This document shows, in pieces, positions 27,163 to 35,786 of a stretch of DNA of 64,000 bases; position 1 is the stretch's first letter; every line of letters starts with the position of its first letter. Source of the DNA: Duganella margarita (GTDB lineage Bacteria; Pseudomonadota; Gammaproteobacteria; Burkholderiales; Burkholderiaceae_D); contig NZ_WWCS01000023.1 in the NCBI RefSeq assembly GCF_009857535.1, positions 1-64,000 on the forward strand, read 5' to 3'. A model generated the notes under the pieces. The model saw nothing but the letters and a program-made list of their open reading frames with translations, searched no databases and was not told the DNA's origin. The position numbers were made by a program, and so were the translations under genes.

Positions 27163-29282
27163 TTGGCACCTCCGTTACGGTTGCGACGACGCCAGCCGAT
27201 GACGATCAGCGACAGCACCAGCAGCGCGGCCAGCGTTGGATCGGTCACGTCCTGCGAAGCGGAGCAACCACCGCCGCCGTGATTGGACGGCGCGGCATTC
27301 GGCATCGAGGCCGTACCTTGGCCGCTCAGCGCGATATTCCAGGTGGTGCTGCCGGACTGGATGGTCACGCTGCCGCTGCTGGCGCCGGCGCTGGTCGGCG
27401 TGTAGCCCACCACCAGGTCGCACGAGGCGCCAGGCTGCAAGGTGAAGGGGAAGGCGGCGCAGCCGGTGCTGTCAGCCACCGCAGCGAACGGGCCGCTGAA
27501 GGTCGCGCCGGACAGCGTGACGGCGGCAGCACCACTATTGGTCAGCGTGAAGCGGCGTGTCGGTGCAGTGCTACCGATGACGACCGAGCCAAAGTCAAAA
27601 CTTTGTGGGCTGATGCCCAGCGATGGCGCGGTCACCACTACTGCGACGCCGTTGCCGTTTAGCGTCAGGTGGAACTGCGCGCCGCCGTCGGTCACCAGCA
27701 GCAGGTCGGCGCTGCGGGCGCCGGCCGCAGTCGGCTTGAAGGCGGTGGTAATGGTGCAGGTGGCGCCGGAGCTAATCGATACATTGGCCGCGCAAGTACC
27801 GCCGACCACGAAGTCGCCCGGATTGGTGCCGCCCAGCGTGAGCGTGGCGATCTTCAGCGCGGCATTGCCGCTGTTGCCCAGCGTGGTGGTGTGCTCGGCG
27901 GCGCTGCTGCCGACTTGCGTGTCAGCGAATCCGATCGGGCCGGTTTCCGACAGCGCAGGCTTTGCGGTGGCTTGCGTGGTGCCGGTGCCGGTGATGCCGA
28001 CTTGCAGCGCCGGTGCATTCGACGCTACTGCCAGCGCAGCGGTCACTGCCCCTTCCGACGTTGGTGCAAAGCTCACGGTGGCGGCGCAATTCGCCCCCAC
28101 TGCCAGCGTTGCGCCGCAAGTGCTGCCGCTCAGCGTCACAGCGGCGGAACCGGTCACGCCGACACTGCCGATGTTCAGCACCACATTGCCGGTGTTGGCC
28201 AGCGTGACCGTTTGCGTGGCAGCCGCCGCGCCGATGGTCTGGGAGCCGAAAGCCACAGCGGACGGCGTGGCGCTCAAGGCTGGCGCAGGTGCGGCGGCGG
28301 TGCCGGTCAAGCCGACCGTCACCGAGCCGCCGCCATTCGAGGCATTGGACGACAGGGTCAGGCTGGCGGCAATCGTGCCGGCGCTGGTCGGCGCGGCCTG
28401 CACAGTCACCGTGCAGCTGCCACCCGCTGCTACCGGCGTGCCCACTGCGCAAGTACCTGCACGCGTGATGATGGCTGCACTGGCGCCACTGACACTGATG
28501 GCGCTGAAGTTCAACGCCGCCTGGCCGCTATTGGTAACGGTGACGCTGGCTACCGACGATGGTGTACCGGTCAGCAGCTTGCCGAAATCGACACTACTCG
28601 CCGACAACGCGATGGTCGCCTGCGGCGTCGCATTGCCGGTGCCGTTCAGCGACACGGTGCTGCTGCCGCCGGTGGCGTTATGGGTGATGGTCAGCGTGGC
28701 GGCGCGCGCGCCGGCCGCCGTTGGCGTGAAGGTCGCCTGCACGGTGCAGTTGGCGCCCGCCGCGATCGACGCGCCGTTGGTGCAGCTGCCGCCGCCCAGT
28801 GCAAAGTCGCCTGCCGCAGCGCCGCCGATCGAGATGGTGCCGATATTCAGCGCGGCGTTGCCGCTATTGGTCAGCGTGGCCGACAACGGCGCGCTGGCCT
28901 GGCCGATATTGGCGCCGCTGAAGGTCAGCGTCGTCGGCGCCAGCGACGCCGCCGGCGCCGCTGTCACGTTAGGGTTGCCGATGAAGGCGGCCAGGTCGGC
29001 GATTTCCGCCGCCGAGAATTTGCCGTTGAACAGACTCCCCATGCCGCCCTTGTTGGAGGCAAAGGCGCCGGAGATCACCGACGGCTGGTTGGCTGCCGCC
29101 AGGATGCCGTTGACGTTATTGGCGGGCGTGGGACCGTGGCAGGACGCGCAACTGGCGCCGCCGCTCACTGGCCCGTTCAGGTACAAGCTCTTGCCGTTCA
29201 AGGCATCCGCTGCCTGCGCCGCCTGCGCTGCAAGGCCAAACAGCAGGGCGGCCGACGCCACCCGCGCTATCAATCGATTCAT
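27159..29282 (-). CDS. monohaem cytochrome c with Ig-like (choice-of-anchor D) repeats and JDVT-CTERM sorting signal
   Basis: A 707-residue exported protein. A signal peptide ends near AQA. A cytochrome c module has CASCH at 45-49 and a possible axial Met in GGMGSLF. Then come about five repeats of roughly 100 residues (FGSQTIG, VTLANTGN, FAPTSEG themes), each of the HYDIN/choice-of-anchor D Ig-like type with a Cys pair. The C-terminus is a sorting signal: Gly4-Cys (669-673), SQDVTDPT, a hydrophobic helix of about 16 residues, then WRRRNRN. The upstream gene encodes the matching protease. GGAGAG precedes the ATG. Surface display after cleavage is inferred. Confidence 0.88.
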   Translation of the reverse strand: MNRLIARVASAALLFGLAAQAAQAADALNGKSLYLNGPVSGGASCASCHGPTPANNVNGILAAANQPSVISGAFASNKGGMGSLFNGKFSAAEIADLAAFIGNPNVTAAPAASLAPTTLTFSGANIGQASAPLSATLTNSGNAALNIGTISIGGAAAGDFALGGGSCTNGASIAAGANCTVQATFTPTAAGARAATLTITHNATGGSSTVSLNGTGNATPQATIALSASSVDFGKLLTGTPSSVASVTVTNSGQAALNFSAISVSGASAAIITRAGTCAVGTPVAAGGSCTVTVQAAPTSAGTIAASLTLSSNASNGGGSVTVGLTGTAAAPAPALSATPSAVAFGSQTIGAAAATQTVTLANTGNVVLNIGSVGVTGSAAVTLSGSTCGATLAVGANCAATVSFAPTSEGAVTAALAVASNAPALQVGITGTGTTQATAKPALSETGPIGFADTQVGSSAAEHTTTLGNSGNAALKIATLTLGGTNPGDFVVGGTCAANVSISSGATCTITTAFKPTAAGARSADLLLVTDGGAQFHLTLNGNGVAVVVTAPSLGISPQSFDFGSVVIGSTAPTRRFTLTNSGAAAVTLSGATFSGPFAAVADSTGCAAFPFTLQPGASCDLVVGYTPTSAGASSGSVTIQSGSTTWNIALSGQGTASMPNAAPSNHGGGGCSASQDVTDPTLAALLVLSLIVIGWRRRNRNGGAK

Positions 29283-29300
29283 GCCACTCTCCAGTTGAAG

Positions 29301-29645
29301 TTATAGACCGCAGACTGAGATGGCAAAGGCATTCATGGCGCTATGGGCGACGGCGCACCAGTACCAGCTGCGGGTGCGCTGGTACAGCAGCGCCAGCGCC
29401 AGTCCGGGCACAATCACCGCCAGCGCATGCAGCCAGCCGGAGCGCAGGTGCAGCAGGCCAAAGGTCGCCGCCGACACCAGCACCGGCGGCGCCACCGCCT
29501 GTGGCGCACGCCGCATCAGCCACTCCTGCAAGCCCGCGCGCACCACCACCTCCTCCAGCACAGGGGATAGCACGAGCAGCAACAAGAGCTGCCGTCCATA
29601 GAACTCGGAGATCGGCCACACGGAATGTAGAACCTTTGCTTGCAC
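29301..29645 (-). CDS. mrtJ: CPBP-type glutamic intramembrane protease of the JDVT-CTERM system
   Basis: A membrane protein of up to 114 residues with the CPBP/Abi motifs EExxxR (PVLEEVVVRAGLQ), then FGLLHLRSG with the second His, and HSAMNAFA (HxxxN). Such proteases process C-terminal sorting signals; the adjacent substrate carries JDVT-CTERM, so this is MrtJ. It is short for a CPBP protein, with about four hydrophobic segments. The start is uncertain: GTG 29645 lies in a hairpin and has no ribosome binding site, while GTG 29621 has AAAGG about 11 nt upstream. It is the first gene of the eight-gene run. Confidence 0.82.
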   Translation of the reverse strand: MQAKVLHSVWPISEFYGRQLLLLLVLSPVLEEVVVRAGLQEWLMRRAPQAVAPPVLVSAATFGLLHLRSGWLHALAVIVPGLALALLYQRTRSWYWCAVAHSAMNAFAISVCGL

Positions 29646-29689
29646 ATCTAGTCTGACCGTGTATTCCGGTCAACGTGGCGAAGGTTCTA
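29628..29689. promoter_or_regulatory. long stem-loop overlapping the mrtJ start
   Basis: Outer arms 29628-29639 and 29678-29689 match at 11 of 12 positions as an inverted repeat. Inside are a CAC/GTG pairing and a GACCG/CGGTC hairpin with a 7-nt loop. The GTG of the inner pairing is the annotated upstream start codon of mrtJ, and the structure begins 12 nt after the GNAT stop. It may attenuate read-through from the cca-GNAT genes or mask mrtJ translation. No T-run follows. Confidence 0.45.
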
Positions 29690-29701
29690 AGAAAGGAAGA
29701 A

Positions 29702-30373
29702 TTATTTTTTGCCGATCAAGCGGCCCAGCCATTTGACGGCGATGCGCTTGTTGGCTTTATAGGTGTAGTCCAGCATTGCAAACTGTTCGTGCAGCGCTTC
29801 CTGCATCATGCTGGCCGGATCGGCCGGCAGCAATTTGAGATACGCATCCGCCTCGCCGTAATCGCGGTGGATTTCCATGCCGGCTTTTTTGGCGATGTGC
29901 ATCATGGTCTTGTTGGACGACAGGCAGTGCATGTACAGCGTGTCCACATCGTTGTTGCGGCAGTGGATCGCGGCACGCTCAAACAGCCGTGAGCCGACGC
30001 CCAGCCCGCGCGCCGAGCGGCTGACCGAGACGCCGAATTCCGCCACCCGTTCCTTGTCGGTGACAGTGCTCGTTTCATCGCGCGGCGCAAACGCCAGATG
30101 GCCGACCGCCACCAGCCGGAACACGCGGTTGTGCACGCCAAACACCATGTCGCGCGAGAAGTCGATGCCGTTGACGTAGTTGGTCAGCTGTTCATCCGGC
30201 AGCACGGAGCCGAAGCGCAGCAGGCGGTCGCTGTCTTCCAGTTCCAGGAAATGCCGCAGCATGCGGCGGCGGTCCCGCTCGCGCAATTCCTTCACCAGCA
30301 CCGTCGGCCGCTTGCCGTTCCGGTGCTTGCCCCAGCGGCGCAGCGGATTCTGGAACAGGTCGGAGGAATTCAT
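29702..30373 (-). CDS. GNAT-fold N-acetyltransferase family protein
   Basis: A 223-residue protein with a central acetyl-CoA-binding motif (SARGLGVGSRLFERA, the RxxGxG pattern) and following helix/strand (NNDVDTLYMHCLSSNKTMMHIAKKAGM) typical of GNAT enzymes. N-terminal residues (VKELRERDRRRMLRHFLEL, DRLLRFG) match the GNAT subgroup found beside bacterial pat-like genes. The substrate is unknown. The ATG overlaps the cca stop (ATGA), so it is cotranscribed and translationally coupled with cca. Confidence 0.8.
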   Translation of the reverse strand: MNSSDLFQNPLRRWGKHRNGKRPTVLVKELRERDRRRMLRHFLELEDSDRLLRFGSVLPDEQLTNYVNGIDFSRDMVFGVHNRVFRLVAVGHLAFAPRDETSTVTDKERVAEFGVSVSRSARGLGVGSRLFERAAIHCRNNDVDTLYMHCLSSNKTMMHIAKKAGMEIHRDYGEADAYLKLLPADPASMMQEALHEQFAMLDYTYKANKRIAVKWLGRLIGKK

Positions 30374-31623
30374 TCCGGCGACTCGTCTTCGTCCGCCAGT
30401 TTGAGCGCCTGCTTGACGGCGCTGACGCGCGCCATGTGCACGCGCTCCGGAATGCGCTGCGGCTGATCGACCAAGGCTTGCGCAATCTCCCCGGCGTTGA
30501 CGCCGCGCGCCGCCGCCATCGCGGCTTCCAGATGCGCCATCTGCGGGAACGGCGCATCGGCATAGCTGCCGCTGGCGCCGATGCGGCCGCGCGAATCGCA
30601 TTCGGTGGCTTGCAGCAGCTGCACGAAACGCGCCGGCTTGCGGAAGGCATCACAGCGCTCCAGCAGCTTGACGATGGTGTTGGCGCGCAGTTGCAGCGCG
30701 CGGCCCACATTGCCGTGTTCGCGCGCCGTCATCACCGCCAGGTCGCGGCATTCGGTCGGCACGCGCAGGCGCTTGCAGACCTGCTCCACCAGCTTGACGC
30801 CCAGTTCCTCATGGCCGTGATGCGAAGGCCATTTGCCGGACGGCGTCACGCCCTTGCCCAGGTCGTGCATCATGCTGGCGAAGCGCACCGGCAGTTCGCG
30901 TTCCAGCGCGGCGGCGCAGTCCAGCACCTGCAGCACATGGATGCCGGTATCGATCTCGGGATGCCACTTCTCCGGCTGCGGCACGCCCCACAACACGTCC
31001 AGCTCCGGGAGGATGCGCGCCAGCGCGCCGCAGTCGCGCAGCACTTCCAGCATGCGCGACGGCTTGGCCTCCATCAGCCCGCGCGACAGTTCCTGCCACA
31101 CGCGTTCCGGCACCAGCGCATCGACTTCGCCCTGCGCCACCATCTTCTTCATCAGCTCATTGGTTTCCGGCGCCACGGTAAAATCGCTGAAGCGCGCGGC
31201 AAAGCGCGCCAGCCGCAGGATGCGCACCGGGTCTTCTGCAAACGCGTCCGACACATGGCGGAATACGCGCAATTCGATATCGCGCTGGCCGCCGTAAGGA
31301 TCGGTAAGCGTGCCGTCGTCGGCGCGGGCAATCGCGTTGATGGTCAGGTCGCGCCGCACCAGGTCTTCTTCCAGCGTCACGTCGGCCGAGGTGTGGAACA
31401 CAAAGCCTTTGTAGCCGGGTGCGGTTTTGCGCTCGGTGCGCGCCAGCGCATATTCTTCCTGCGTCTTCGGATGCAGGAACACAGGAAAATCCTTGCCGAC
31501 CGGGCGGAAGCCCTTGGCGATCATCTCGTCCGGGGTGGCCCCGACCACCACGTGGTCATGGTCCTTGACCGGCAAACCAAGCAGCGCATCGCGCACCGCG
31601 CCGCCGACTACATAAGTACGCAT
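30370..31623 (-). CDS. cca: multifunctional CCA-adding tRNA nucleotidyltransferase / phosphohydrolase
   Basis: A 417-residue enzyme that builds or repairs the 3' CCA end of tRNAs. The nucleotidyltransferase head shows GGAVRD at 7-12 and the DHD metal site at 21-23, followed by RRDLTINAIA and the RLARFAARF motif. The C-terminal HD phosphohydrolase domain (ASMMHDLGKG; HGHEE region) marks the beta/gammaproteobacterial bifunctional type. Length is as in E. coli (412). It lies 4 nt after the GST gene and overlaps the GNAT gene. Confidence 0.95.
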   Translation of the reverse strand: MRTYVVGGAVRDALLGLPVKDHDHVVVGATPDEMIAKGFRPVGKDFPVFLHPKTQEEYALARTERKTAPGYKGFVFHTSADVTLEEDLVRRDLTINAIARADDGTLTDPYGGQRDIELRVFRHVSDAFAEDPVRILRLARFAARFSDFTVAPETNELMKKMVAQGEVDALVPERVWQELSRGLMEAKPSRMLEVLRDCGALARILPELDVLWGVPQPEKWHPEIDTGIHVLQVLDCAAALERELPVRFASMMHDLGKGVTPSGKWPSHHGHEELGVKLVEQVCKRLRVPTECRDLAVMTAREHGNVGRALQLRANTIVKLLERCDAFRKPARFVQLLQATECDSRGRIGASGSYADAPFPQMAHLEAAMAAARGVNAGEIAQALVDQPQRIPERVHMARVSAVKQALKLADEDESPE

Positions 31624-31627
31624 AGTC

Positions 31628-32347
31628 TCAGTCCGGCATGTCGGCGTCGTGCTTGGGCGCCGTTTCGGTTTCGGCCAGCGCCTCGCTGACCCAGCGCGCC
31701 ACCGCAGGATGGGCCAGCACGCGCTGGCAGTAAGCGTCCAGCGCCGGCGCCAGCGTCACGCCGTAGGTGCGGAAGCGCAGCACCACCGGCGCGTAGTAGG
31801 CATCGGCCAGCGAAAAGTCGCCGAACAGGAACTGGTGGTGGCCGAAGCGCGACAGGCACTCTTCCCAGATTTCGCTGATGCGGCCGATGTCGGCCTGCGT
31901 GCCCGGCGTGCGGCCCTTGCCGGGGAAGCTGGCGCGGATGTTCATCGACATCGAATTCCGCAGGTCGGAAAAGCCGGCGTGCATCTCGGCGCACACCGAG
32001 CGCGCCATGGCGCGCGCCGCCACGTCCTGCGGCCACAGATGCAGTTCCTGGAACTGCTCGGCCAGATATTCGCAGATCGCCAGGCTGTCCCAGATGGTCA
32101 TCTCGTCGCCGGCCAGCAGCACCGGCACGCGGCCGGACGCCGAATAGCTGCAAATGCGGTTGGCGGTGTCGTCGCGGTCCAGCAGCACCCGCACCTCCTG
32201 GAATGGAATGCCGAAGGCGACCATCGCCACCCATGGCCGCATCGACCACGAAGAATAGTTCTTGTTGCCGATGACGAGCGTCAGGCCGGGCTGGCGCGCG
32301 GCCGCGAGCGCTTGCGACAGGCCTGGATCGAGTTGGGTAGTCTGCAT
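31628..32347 (-). CDS. glutathione S-transferase family protein
   Basis: A 239-residue cytosolic GST-like protein. The thioredoxin-like N-terminal domain includes the YSSWSMRPW stretch (active-site Ser region) and the SGRVPVLLAGD cis-Pro turn, with the E/S pair in WDSLAICEYLAE for glutathione binding. An all-helical C-terminal domain follows (LFGDFSLADAYYAPVVLRF). AGGACG precedes the ATG. The physiological substrate is unknown. It is four bases ahead of cca on the same strand. Confidence 0.88.
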   Translation of the reverse strand: MQTTQLDPGLSQALAAARQPGLTLVIGNKNYSSWSMRPWVAMVAFGIPFQEVRVLLDRDDTANRICSYSASGRVPVLLAGDEMTIWDSLAICEYLAEQFQELHLWPQDVAARAMARSVCAEMHAGFSDLRNSMSMNIRASFPGKGRTPGTQADIGRISEIWEECLSRFGHHQFLFGDFSLADAYYAPVVLRFRTYGVTLAPALDAYCQRVLAHPAVARWVSEALAETETAPKHDADMPD

Positions 32348-32371
32348 GGGATACGTCCTGGTTATAAACGG

Positions 32372-34345
32372 TCAGCGCGGGGTGAAGCTGGTTTCCTGTT
32401 CTTCCTGCAGCGTATAGCCTTTCGGCTGCACGTTGCCGAGGCGCGCCTTCAGCGATTGCGGACGCCCTTCAAACAGCGCCGCATAGTAGGTCGAATTCGA
32501 CATCACGTTCTTGACGTAGGTGCGCGTCTCCGAATACGGGATCGACTCGATGAAGATGGTGCTGTCCATCGGCTTGGTCAGCGCCGCACGCCAAGTGCGA
32601 AGGCGTCCCGGCCCGGCGTTGTAGGCGGCGGTGGCCAGCACCTCGTTGCCGTCCATATTCCCCAGCACCATGTTCAGATAGTTCGTGCCCAGCATGATGT
32701 TGTAACGCACATCGCTCAGCATGTCCTGCGCGAAGTCGGTCAGGCCGATCTTCTTGGCGACCCAGCGGCCGGTGGACGGCATCACCTGCATCAGGCCCGA
32801 AGCGCCGACGTGCGACTGCGCGTCCATGATGAAGCGCGACTCTTGCCGGATCAGGCCATACACCCAGGCCTTGTCCAGGCCCAGCGTCTGCGTGGCCGGA
32901 TGCATGACGTCATTGTGCGGCGACGGGAAACGCTGCGTGTAATCGACCTGGATGCGGGTGCGATCCGAAGTATTGACCATGCGGTCGAGGATATTGTTCT
33001 GGCGCGCGTACTCGGCGGCGGCCAGGTGTTCGCGTTCGCTCAGGCCGCGCAGACCCCAGTTCCATTCGCGCGTGCCTTCGAAGCGCAGGCGCATGCCGAA
33101 GAACTTCAGCGCGCGCTGGAAGTTCGGGTTGGCGGCGATCGGCGCGATCTCCGCCGCCGTCACCGGTGCGCCGGCGGGCGGAATCGTAATCAGCTTGCCA
33201 GATTCCTCCAGCGCCAGCTGGCCGTAGTAGTTGGACTGGTCCGAGATGCTGCGGAACAGCTGCAGCGCTTCGCCGGTCGGCTGGCTGGTGACGCCGTCGC
33301 GCGCCATGATGGCGCGGCCCAGCCAGTAGACCCAGGTCGGCTCGTTGCGCAGCGACGCCGGCATGGCGCGGATATTGTTCTCCACCTGGCGCCAGTCGCC
33401 GTTGCGCAGCGCGATGCGGGTCTTCCACTGAATCTGGTCGATCGACAGCGGCGCGCTGTTGGTGCGCTTCCAGTAGTCGGAGGTTTCCGGCGCCAGCGTG
33501 TACGACGATTGCAGTGCGATCGCCGCCCAGGCTTGCTGCTGCTCCTGCGCCGTCATCTTCGGCGTGGCCTTGTTTAGCGCCAGCGTGGCCAGCTTGATGC
33601 TGGTCTTGGCCAGACGGCCGAGGGCGACGATGTAAATCTGGTGTTCCACCTTGCTTGGGCCAATGCCCTTGGCCACGGCCAATGTCGGCAGGTCGACCGC
33701 CTGCACGGCGCTCTTTTCCGGTCCGTCCAGCAGCGCGACGATGCGACGCGCCTGGCCGGTGGCGTTGAATTCACCGGACAGGCGCAGTTGCGCGTACAGG
33801 TCTTCGGTGGTGAACTGGCCGCTCTGGTACAGCGTCGCGATCAGGTCCGCGCACGGCTGGCCGTACACCGACGGCGCGGTCAGCAGGGCGCGCGCGTCGT
33901 CGGCCACTTTCTGGCCCTTGAGCGCGCGCGAGATCAGCGCGTAGCATTTGACCTGGGTGTCGTCGTCGAGCACAAACAGCGGATACTGTTCGTCGAAGGT
34001 GGCCCAGTCGCGTTTGCGGCCCAGTTCCAGCAGCCAATCGTTGCGCAGGCGGTCAACGATGGCCTGGCCCTGGTAACGCTGGAAGAAATTGCGGATTTCG
34101 GCCGGCGCGGCATCCTTCAGATGGGATTTGAGCCGATAATAATCGACGTAGGACGGAATGGAGTAGTTGGTCAGGCGGGCGGCGTAGAAATCCGCTTTGC
34201 TGGCGTCATCCTGGCGCACAGCGTCGCGCAGCAGCAGGAAGGAATCGTCTTCCCTGCGGCTATCTGCGCTGGTGTCGTCGGCATGGGCAAACGAGGTAAA
34301 GGCAACGACGACCGCGCCGGCAATCCATTTCGAAACAGAAATCAA
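32372..34345 (-). CDS. slt: soluble lytic murein transglycosylase
   Basis: A periplasmic peptidoglycan lyase of 657 residues. A long alpha-helical superhelix of the Slt70 type is followed by a C-terminal lysozyme-like domain with the catalytic Glu in LIRQESRF, then GASGLMQVMP, and AAYNAGPGR. The probable start is TTG at 34345 (AGAGAG upstream): it gives a clean signal peptide ending FAHA, whereas the only in-frame ATG (34483) would run deep into the divergent gene. It is divergent from the 5-formyl-THF cyclo-ligase gene with a gap of about 30 bp. Confidence 0.9.
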   Translation of the reverse strand: MISVSKWIAGAVVVAFTSFAHADDTSADSRREDDSFLLLRDAVRQDDASKADFYAARLTNYSIPSYVDYYRLKSHLKDAAPAEIRNFFQRYQGQAIVDRLRNDWLLELGRKRDWATFDEQYPLFVLDDDTQVKCYALISRALKGQKVADDARALLTAPSVYGQPCADLIATLYQSGQFTTEDLYAQLRLSGEFNATGQARRIVALLDGPEKSAVQAVDLPTLAVAKGIGPSKVEHQIYIVALGRLAKTSIKLATLALNKATPKMTAQEQQQAWAAIALQSSYTLAPETSDYWKRTNSAPLSIDQIQWKTRIALRNGDWRQVENNIRAMPASLRNEPTWVYWLGRAIMARDGVTSQPTGEALQLFRSISDQSNYYGQLALEESGKLITIPPAGAPVTAAEIAPIAANPNFQRALKFFGMRLRFEGTREWNWGLRGLSEREHLAAAEYARQNNILDRMVNTSDRTRIQVDYTQRFPSPHNDVMHPATQTLGLDKAWVYGLIRQESRFIMDAQSHVGASGLMQVMPSTGRWVAKKIGLTDFAQDMLSDVRYNIMLGTNYLNMVLGNMDGNEVLATAAYNAGPGRLRTWRAALTKPMDSTIFIESIPYSETRTYVKNVMSNSTYYAALFEGRPQSLKARLGNVQPKGYTLQEEQETSFTPR

Positions 34346-34376
34346 TGTGCAACTCTCTATAAGTCTTGAACCAAAT

Positions 34377-34958
34377 ATGACCAGCGACCCTAGAATACCA
34401 CGCAGCGCGTCCGGATCACCAGCCCGGAAGGCGGATTTGCGGAAGCAGCTGCTGACCGCGCGGCGCGCCCTGGATCCGGCCACGCGGACGGCCTGGGACC
34501 GGGCGATTGGCGATCATGTGATCGACTGGTGGAAGGCGGCGCGGCCGGCGGCGCTGGGCGTGTATTGGCCGCTGCGCGACGAGCCGGACCTGCATCCGGC
34601 GTATGCGGAACTGGCGCGCCTGGGCGCGCGGCTGCTGCTGCCGGTGGTGGTGCAAAAGGATGCGGCGCTGGAGTTTGCCGAATGGCGCATCGGCGAGGAG
34701 ATGGTCAAGGACCAGATGGGGGTGGCGGTGCCGGCCGACCTGCGCCTGCAGGCGGCCTATCCGCCGGCGCTGCTGGTGCCTTGCCTGGGCTTTAACCCGC
34801 AAGGTTATCGATTAGGCTATGGCGGCGGGTTCTACGACCGCACGCTCGCGCGGCACACGCCACGGCCGCAGACACTGGGAATAGCCTACCAATGCCTGCA
34901 AGTGCCGTTTGACAGCGATGGCCACGATGTGGCGCTGGACCGCATCATGACGGAGTAA
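34377..34958 (+). CDS. 5-formyltetrahydrofolate cyclo-ligase
   Basis: A 193-residue ATP-dependent enzyme returning 5-formyl-THF to 5,10-methenyl-THF. Family features are the basic N-terminus (KADLRKQLLTARRALD), GVYWPLRDEPDL, and near the C-terminus the nucleotide loop LGYGGGFYDRTLA. The ATG at 34377 is the first plausible start; the longer frame lies antisense in the slt gene. metF is encoded convergently right after it, both serving one-carbon metabolism. Confidence 0.9.
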   Translation: MTSDPRIPRSASGSPARKADLRKQLLTARRALDPATRTAWDRAIGDHVIDWWKAARPAALGVYWPLRDEPDLHPAYAELARLGARLLLPVVVQKDAALEFAEWRIGEEMVKDQMGVAVPADLRLQAAYPPALLVPCLGFNPQGYRLGYGGGFYDRTLARHTPRPQTLGIAYQCLQVPFDSDGHDVALDRIMTE

Positions 34959-35786
34959 TTACACCAGCCGTTGCCACAACGCGGTGGTCGCCGCGGCCTG
35001 GTTCATGCTGTAGAAGTGCAGGCCCGGCGCGCCGCCCTGCAGCAGGCGTTCGCACAGCGCCGTCACCACGTCCAGCCCAAACGCCTTGATCGACGCGCTG
35101 TCGTCGCCGAAGCTGGCCAGCTTGAGCCGCACCCAGCGCGGGATCTCGGCGCCGCACATATCCGAGAAACGCATCAGCTGCGTGTAGTTCGTGATCGGCA
35201 TGATGCCCGCCACCACCGGCACGTCGATGCCCAGCTTGCGGGTCTGCTCGACGAACTGGAAGTACGCGTCCGCATTGTAGAAATACTGCGTGATCGCCGA
35301 ATTGGCGCCGGCCTTGATCTTGCGCTCGAACGCCAGCAAGTCATCCTGCGGCGACTTGGCCTGCGGGTGCACTTCCGGATAGGCCGCCACTTCGATGTGG
35401 AACCAGTCGCCGGTCTCCTGGCGGATGAACTCCACCAGCTCATTCGCGTAACGGAATTCACCGGCCGCGCCGTAGCCACTCGGCAGGTCGCCGCGCAGCG
35501 CCACGATGCGCTTGATGTCATGCGACTTGAATTCGGCCAGGATCGCGCGGATCGACTCGCGCGTGCCGCCTACGCATGACAGGTGCGGCGCCGCCTGTTC
35601 GCCGGCGTTCAAAATCTCCACCACCGTGTCCAGCGTGCCGCGCTGCGTGCTGCCGCCGGCGCCGAAGGTGACGGAAAAATATTTGGGCTTCAGCTCGGAC
35701 AGCTTGGCGCGCGTGACGCGCAGCTTGTCCGCGCCTTCCACCGTTTTCGGCGGAAAAAATTCGATACTGAAATTCGGATTATCCAT
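34959..35786 (-). CDS. metF: methylenetetrahydrofolate reductase
   Basis: A 275-residue FAD enzyme making 5-methyl-THF for methionine synthesis. The N-terminal FSIEFFPPKT, with the catalytic Glu, and FSVTFGAGGSTQ are diagnostic. ALRGDLPSG and GADSAITQYFYN (here GANSAITQYFYN) follow. The start overlaps the stop of the upstream small membrane gene by 8 nt. It sits downstream of ahcY and its SAH riboswitch, which may regulate it by read-through. Confidence 0.95.
   Translation of the reverse strand: MDNPNFSIEFFPPKTVEGADKLRVTRAKLSELKPKYFSVTFGAGGSTQRGTLDTVVEILNAGEQAAPHLSCVGGTRESIRAILAEFKSHDIKRIVALRGDLPSGYGAAGEFRYANELVEFIRQETGDWFHIEVAAYPEVHPQAKSPQDDLLAFERKIKAGANSAITQYFYNADAYFQFVEQTRKLGIDVPVVAGIMPITNYTQLMRFSDMCGAEIPRWVRLKLASFGDDSASIKAFGLDVVTALCERLLQGGAPGLHFYSMNQAAATTALWQRLV

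Noticed and set aside
27442..29298. Long plus-strand frames opposite the JDVT-CTERM cytochrome
   Set aside because: They arise from repetitive Ala/Gly/Thr codons of the Ig-like repeats read in reverse; the real gene has haem and sorting motifs and a ribosome binding site.
34346..34376. 6S RNA gene beside the 5-formyl-THF cyclo-ligase gene, as in some bacteria
   Set aside because: The gap is only about 30 bp, too short for the RNA.
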